From a virus, in IMG/VR virus record IMGVR_UViG_3300034021_000548, positions 1 to 30,053 of that record: 30,053 nt of DNA; one strand, written 5' to 3'. Under the pieces are notes generated by a model that saw only the letters and a program-made list of their open reading frames with translations, made no database searches and was not told the origin of the DNA. Position numbers and translations under genes: made by a program. Shown here piece after piece: positions 28,039-30,053 of the stretch (position 1 is its first letter; every line of letters starts with the position of its first letter).

Positions 28039-29430
28039 ATGGCAAAAGATAAACCAGTTGGTGTAGAAGGGTCAAAAGAACCGTTCTTCCCGCCTCAGGG
28101 AGCAATTAATGAGGCTAGAAGGGGTTTGGAGTGGAGAAGAGAATATAATCGCGGTGGAACGGATGTAGGAGTTGCAAGAGCAAGAGATATAAGTAATGGA
28201 AGAGGATTATCGCAAGATACTATTGGAAGAATGGTTAGTTATTTTGCTAGACACGAAGTTGATAAGCAAGGTCAAGGCTGGTCATCTGGAGAAGATGGAT
28301 ACCCTTCTGCTGGTAGGATTGCTTGGGCTCTTTGGGGTGGTGACCCTGGAAGAAGTTGGGCGAATAGGATATGGGCGAGTCTTGAGCGAGAAGGAGAACG
28401 AAGCACTAGTAATGATGAAAAGGGAGAATATAGAATGCAGGTAAAATCATTTCCAGTTGATACTATTGAAGTAAAGGCTGCTAGTAGTGAGGCACCTCAC
28501 GGAGAGTTTACGGCTCTTGTATCAGTTTTTGGAAATACAGATTTAGTGGGTGATAGAGTTATGCCTGGAGCTTTTACAAGTAGTTTAAAAAGTTATTCTG
28601 ATGCAGGAAAAAACTTACCTATTGTTTGGTCGCACGATTGGGGTAATGCAGAAAGTTTTATTGGTAAAACATTATCGGCTGAAGAAAACGCTGATGGACT
28701 TTTAATACGTGGTGCTTTTTTTGATACACCTAGGGCTCAGACCGTTAGAACACTTTTAGCAGAGAGAGTTGTTAGTGAATTTTCTTTCGCTTATGATGTT
28801 GTAGATGAGCAAAAAGGTAGTGATGGGATAAACGAATTATTAGAATTAAAAATACTTGAGGCTGGTCCTACACTAAAGGGAGCAAATCCTGCTACACAAT
28901 TAATCTCTGCTAAGAATATTGCAAAAATAAACACAAAGGCTGAACCTGGGGAATTACAAGAAGGCTCTTTTGTAACTTGGGGAGAAGGTGGTTATGGAAG
29001 AGTTGAGTATGTTATGATTGATGGAACTTTTGGCGTTGAAGGTGACTCTATGAGTTTAATTGCGACTGAAGATGACCCTCTGGCTTTAGTAAGAGCTTAT
29101 AACGAAACGACAGATGAAGAAGAAGAAAAATACACTCCTACAGAAATGTTTAGAGGATTTAGATTCTCTGAATTAACTGTATATGAAGATTTATCTAAAG
29201 AGAAAAACATTAGTATTGATAATGTGAAGGCTGGGCGCACCATATCTAGTAAGAATGAGGGACTAATCAAACAGGCTAAGGTCATGTTAGATGAAGTTTT
29301 AAATTCATTAGATACACAGTCAGACCCTGTCAAATTCGAGGAACCGTCAAAGGTCAAGGATGAGGAACTGCGGATGGAACCTAGTATCGCTATAACTTTG
29401 CTTGATATCGCTGATATTGAGTCAGAGTAA
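28039..29430 (+). CDS. Prohead protease with extra N-terminal domain
   Basis: The protein has 463 residues. Residues 1-115 hold a separate domain, including GLEWRREYNRGG, VGVARARDISNGRGLS, RMVSYFARHEVDK and GYPSAGRIAWALWGGDPGRSW, known from other phage proteins but of unknown function. The HK97-type protease follows (about 135-300), with SHDWG (198-202; H199) and VVSEFSFAYDV (244-254; S249) supplying catalytic His and Ser, then LELKILEAGPTLKGANPAT. It trims capsid proteins during maturation. The acidic C-terminal part (300-463) could be a scaffold segment. An internal ATG at 28435, after GGGAGAATATAGA, could give the protease alone. Confidence 0.88.
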   Translation: MAKDKPVGVEGSKEPFFPPQGAINEARRGLEWRREYNRGGTDVGVARARDISNGRGLSQDTIGRMVSYFARHEVDKQGQGWSSGEDGYPSAGRIAWALWGGDPGRSWANRIWASLEREGERSTSNDEKGEYRMQVKSFPVDTIEVKAASSEAPHGEFTALVSVFGNTDLVGDRVMPGAFTSSLKSYSDAGKNLPIVWSHDWGNAESFIGKTLSAEENADGLLIRGAFFDTPRAQTVRTLLAERVVSEFSFAYDVVDEQKGSDGINELLELKILEAGPTLKGANPATQLISAKNIAKINTKAEPGELQEGSFVTWGEGGYGRVEYVMIDGTFGVEGDSMSLIATEDDPLALVRAYNETTDEEEEKYTPTEMFRGFRFSELTVYEDLSKEKNISIDNVKAGRTISSKNEGLIKQAKVMLDEVLNSLDTQSDPVKFEEPSKVKDEELRMEPSIAITLLDIADIESE

Positions 29431-29466
29431 AAATAACATACAACCGAGAAAACAGGAGAAAAAAAT

Positions 29467-30053
29467 ATGAAACACTTAATTGATCAGGCAAAGCAAATTG
29501 CTGAAACTGCTGCAACTGAAGGTCGTGCTCTAACTAATGAAGAGCGTGAAACCGTTGAGGCTGCTATTTCAGGAGCAAAGGCTGTAAAGGCTGATAACGA
29601 ACTACGTAAAGCGGTTGATGCTTTGGGTAGTGAACTTGCTGATGCAAAAATTCAAAAGGATGAACCTAGTGTTCAACCACGTACAACAGGTGGCAAGTTA
29701 CTTGCTGACTCATCTTTCAAGAATTGGCTTGGTGAGGCTACACGTAATGGTCAACCCGATGTAAAATCTTTACCTAATTCGCCAGCAGTTAATATTGGCG
29801 GAATTAAGGCTACATTGTTAGGCAACTCAGATACATCTGCTGGGGCTACAATTAGTAATGACAGATATGCACCAATTGGTATTGCGTATGGTCGTGGCGG
29901 ATTATCTGCACTAGATTTAGTAACCGTTGGGTCTACTACTTCTGATGCTGTTGAGTTTGCACGTGCTATGCGTATTATGGGCGGTCAGTCTGTAAATAAT
30001 GCAGGTCCAGTTGATGAAGATGGCGCTGGATTAGAATCGACTCTAACATTTGT
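29467..30053 (+). CDS. Major capsid protein (HK97 fold), 3' end outside the window
   Basis: The ATG at 29467 follows ACAGGAGAAAAAAAT and the frame stays open to the window end (195 codons). The N-terminal roughly 75 residues are helical and charged (MKHLIDQAKQIAETAATEGR, ERETVEAAISGAKAVKADNE), matching the delta scaffold domain removed by the protease. The following region (GGKLLADSSFKNWLGEA, then ATISNDRYAPIGIAYGRGGL, LDLVTVGSTTSDAVEFARAM) matches the HK97-type N-arm/E-loop area. It is directly downstream of the prohead protease, as expected. Confidence 0.9.
   Translation, partial: MKHLIDQAKQIAETAATEGRALTNEERETVEAAISGAKAVKADNELRKAVDALGSELADAKIQKDEPSVQPRTTGGKLLADSSFKNWLGEATRNGQPDVKSLPNSPAVNIGGIKATLLGNSDTSAGATISNDRYAPIGIAYGRGGLSALDLVTVGSTTSDAVEFARAMRIMGGQSVNNAGPVDEDGAGLESTLTF

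Noticed and set aside
1-30053. tRNA or rRNA genes, insertion sequences, DNA polymerase, CI-type repressor
   Set aside because: No cloverleaf with a GTTCRANNC arm, no transposase-like protein other than the serine recombinase, and no polymerase or CI-like product could be found by reading.

Overview
The window is about 30 kb of an AT-rich, tightly packed genome of a tailed double-stranded DNA phage with siphovirus-type head and tail genes. A low-GC actinobacterium is the likely host. The sequence clues are two WhiB-type iron-sulfur regulators (6946-7161 and 11499-11891), an actinobacterial-type HExxH metallohydrolase (17298-17837) and actinophage-style small proteins. Freshwater or marine planktonic actinobacteria would fit, but this is inference. 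Almost every gene is on the + strand with ATGA/TAATG overlaps. Only two short blocks read leftward (14506-15024 and 17880-18742).

Layout: 1-5978 is the tail module (end of a tail assembly chaperone, tape measure, distal tail protein, Gp37-like baseplate protein). 5975-6930 holds a membrane protein, a small basic protein and an M15-type peptidase endolysin. 6946-11891 is regulation, recombination and replication: WhiB, an unknown protein, an ERF-like annealing protein, an HTH-like protein, a RusA-like resolvase, a DnaB-type helicase, a sigma-70 factor and a second WhiB. 11892-14451 is the integration region, with a structured non-coding segment, a large serine recombinase and two tiny genes. 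14506-15024 (minus) is an HNH-like ORF that reads in frame into a holin. 15105-17837 is a C5-cytosine methyltransferase and small accessory genes. 17880-18742 (minus) is a set of zinc-ribbon and HTH proteins. 18743-19143 is a palindrome-rich non-coding region. 19144-22758 is an HNH endonuclease, two ParB-like paralogues, a TET/JBP-type dioxygenase and a glycosyltransferase. 22751-30053 is the packaging and head module (small and large terminase, two structural-looking proteins, an Sm-like protein, portal-MuF fusion, prohead protease, start of the major capsid protein). The window opens inside the tail module and closes inside the capsid gene. This suggests a circular or permuted phage map, with the rest of the capsid gene, the connectors and the tail tube lying outside.

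The most notable biology is a probable DNA hypermodification pathway. A cytosine methyltransferase (15105-16052) would make 5-methylcytosine, a TET/JBP-like 2-oxoglutarate/Fe(II) dioxygenase (20921-21802) would oxidise it, and a GT-B glycosyltransferase (21799-22758) would decorate the hydroxyl. Two ParB-like proteins are coupled to the last two enzymes. Separately, eight genes that mostly lack a Shine-Dalgarno sequence carry a shared element, (G/T)CAC exactly 14 bases before the ATG. In six of them a GTnnCC-like hexamer lies 8 bases further upstream. This looks like a phage-specific promoter or start signal giving leaderless or near-leaderless mRNAs, perhaps read by the phage sigma factor or a WhiB protein. 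A second regulatory class (upstream of 12333, 16142 and 17298) shares a CGGAYARTTAATA block. It is followed by a short inverted repeat whose arms differ in sequence but keep their pairing, just before a strong Shine-Dalgarno.
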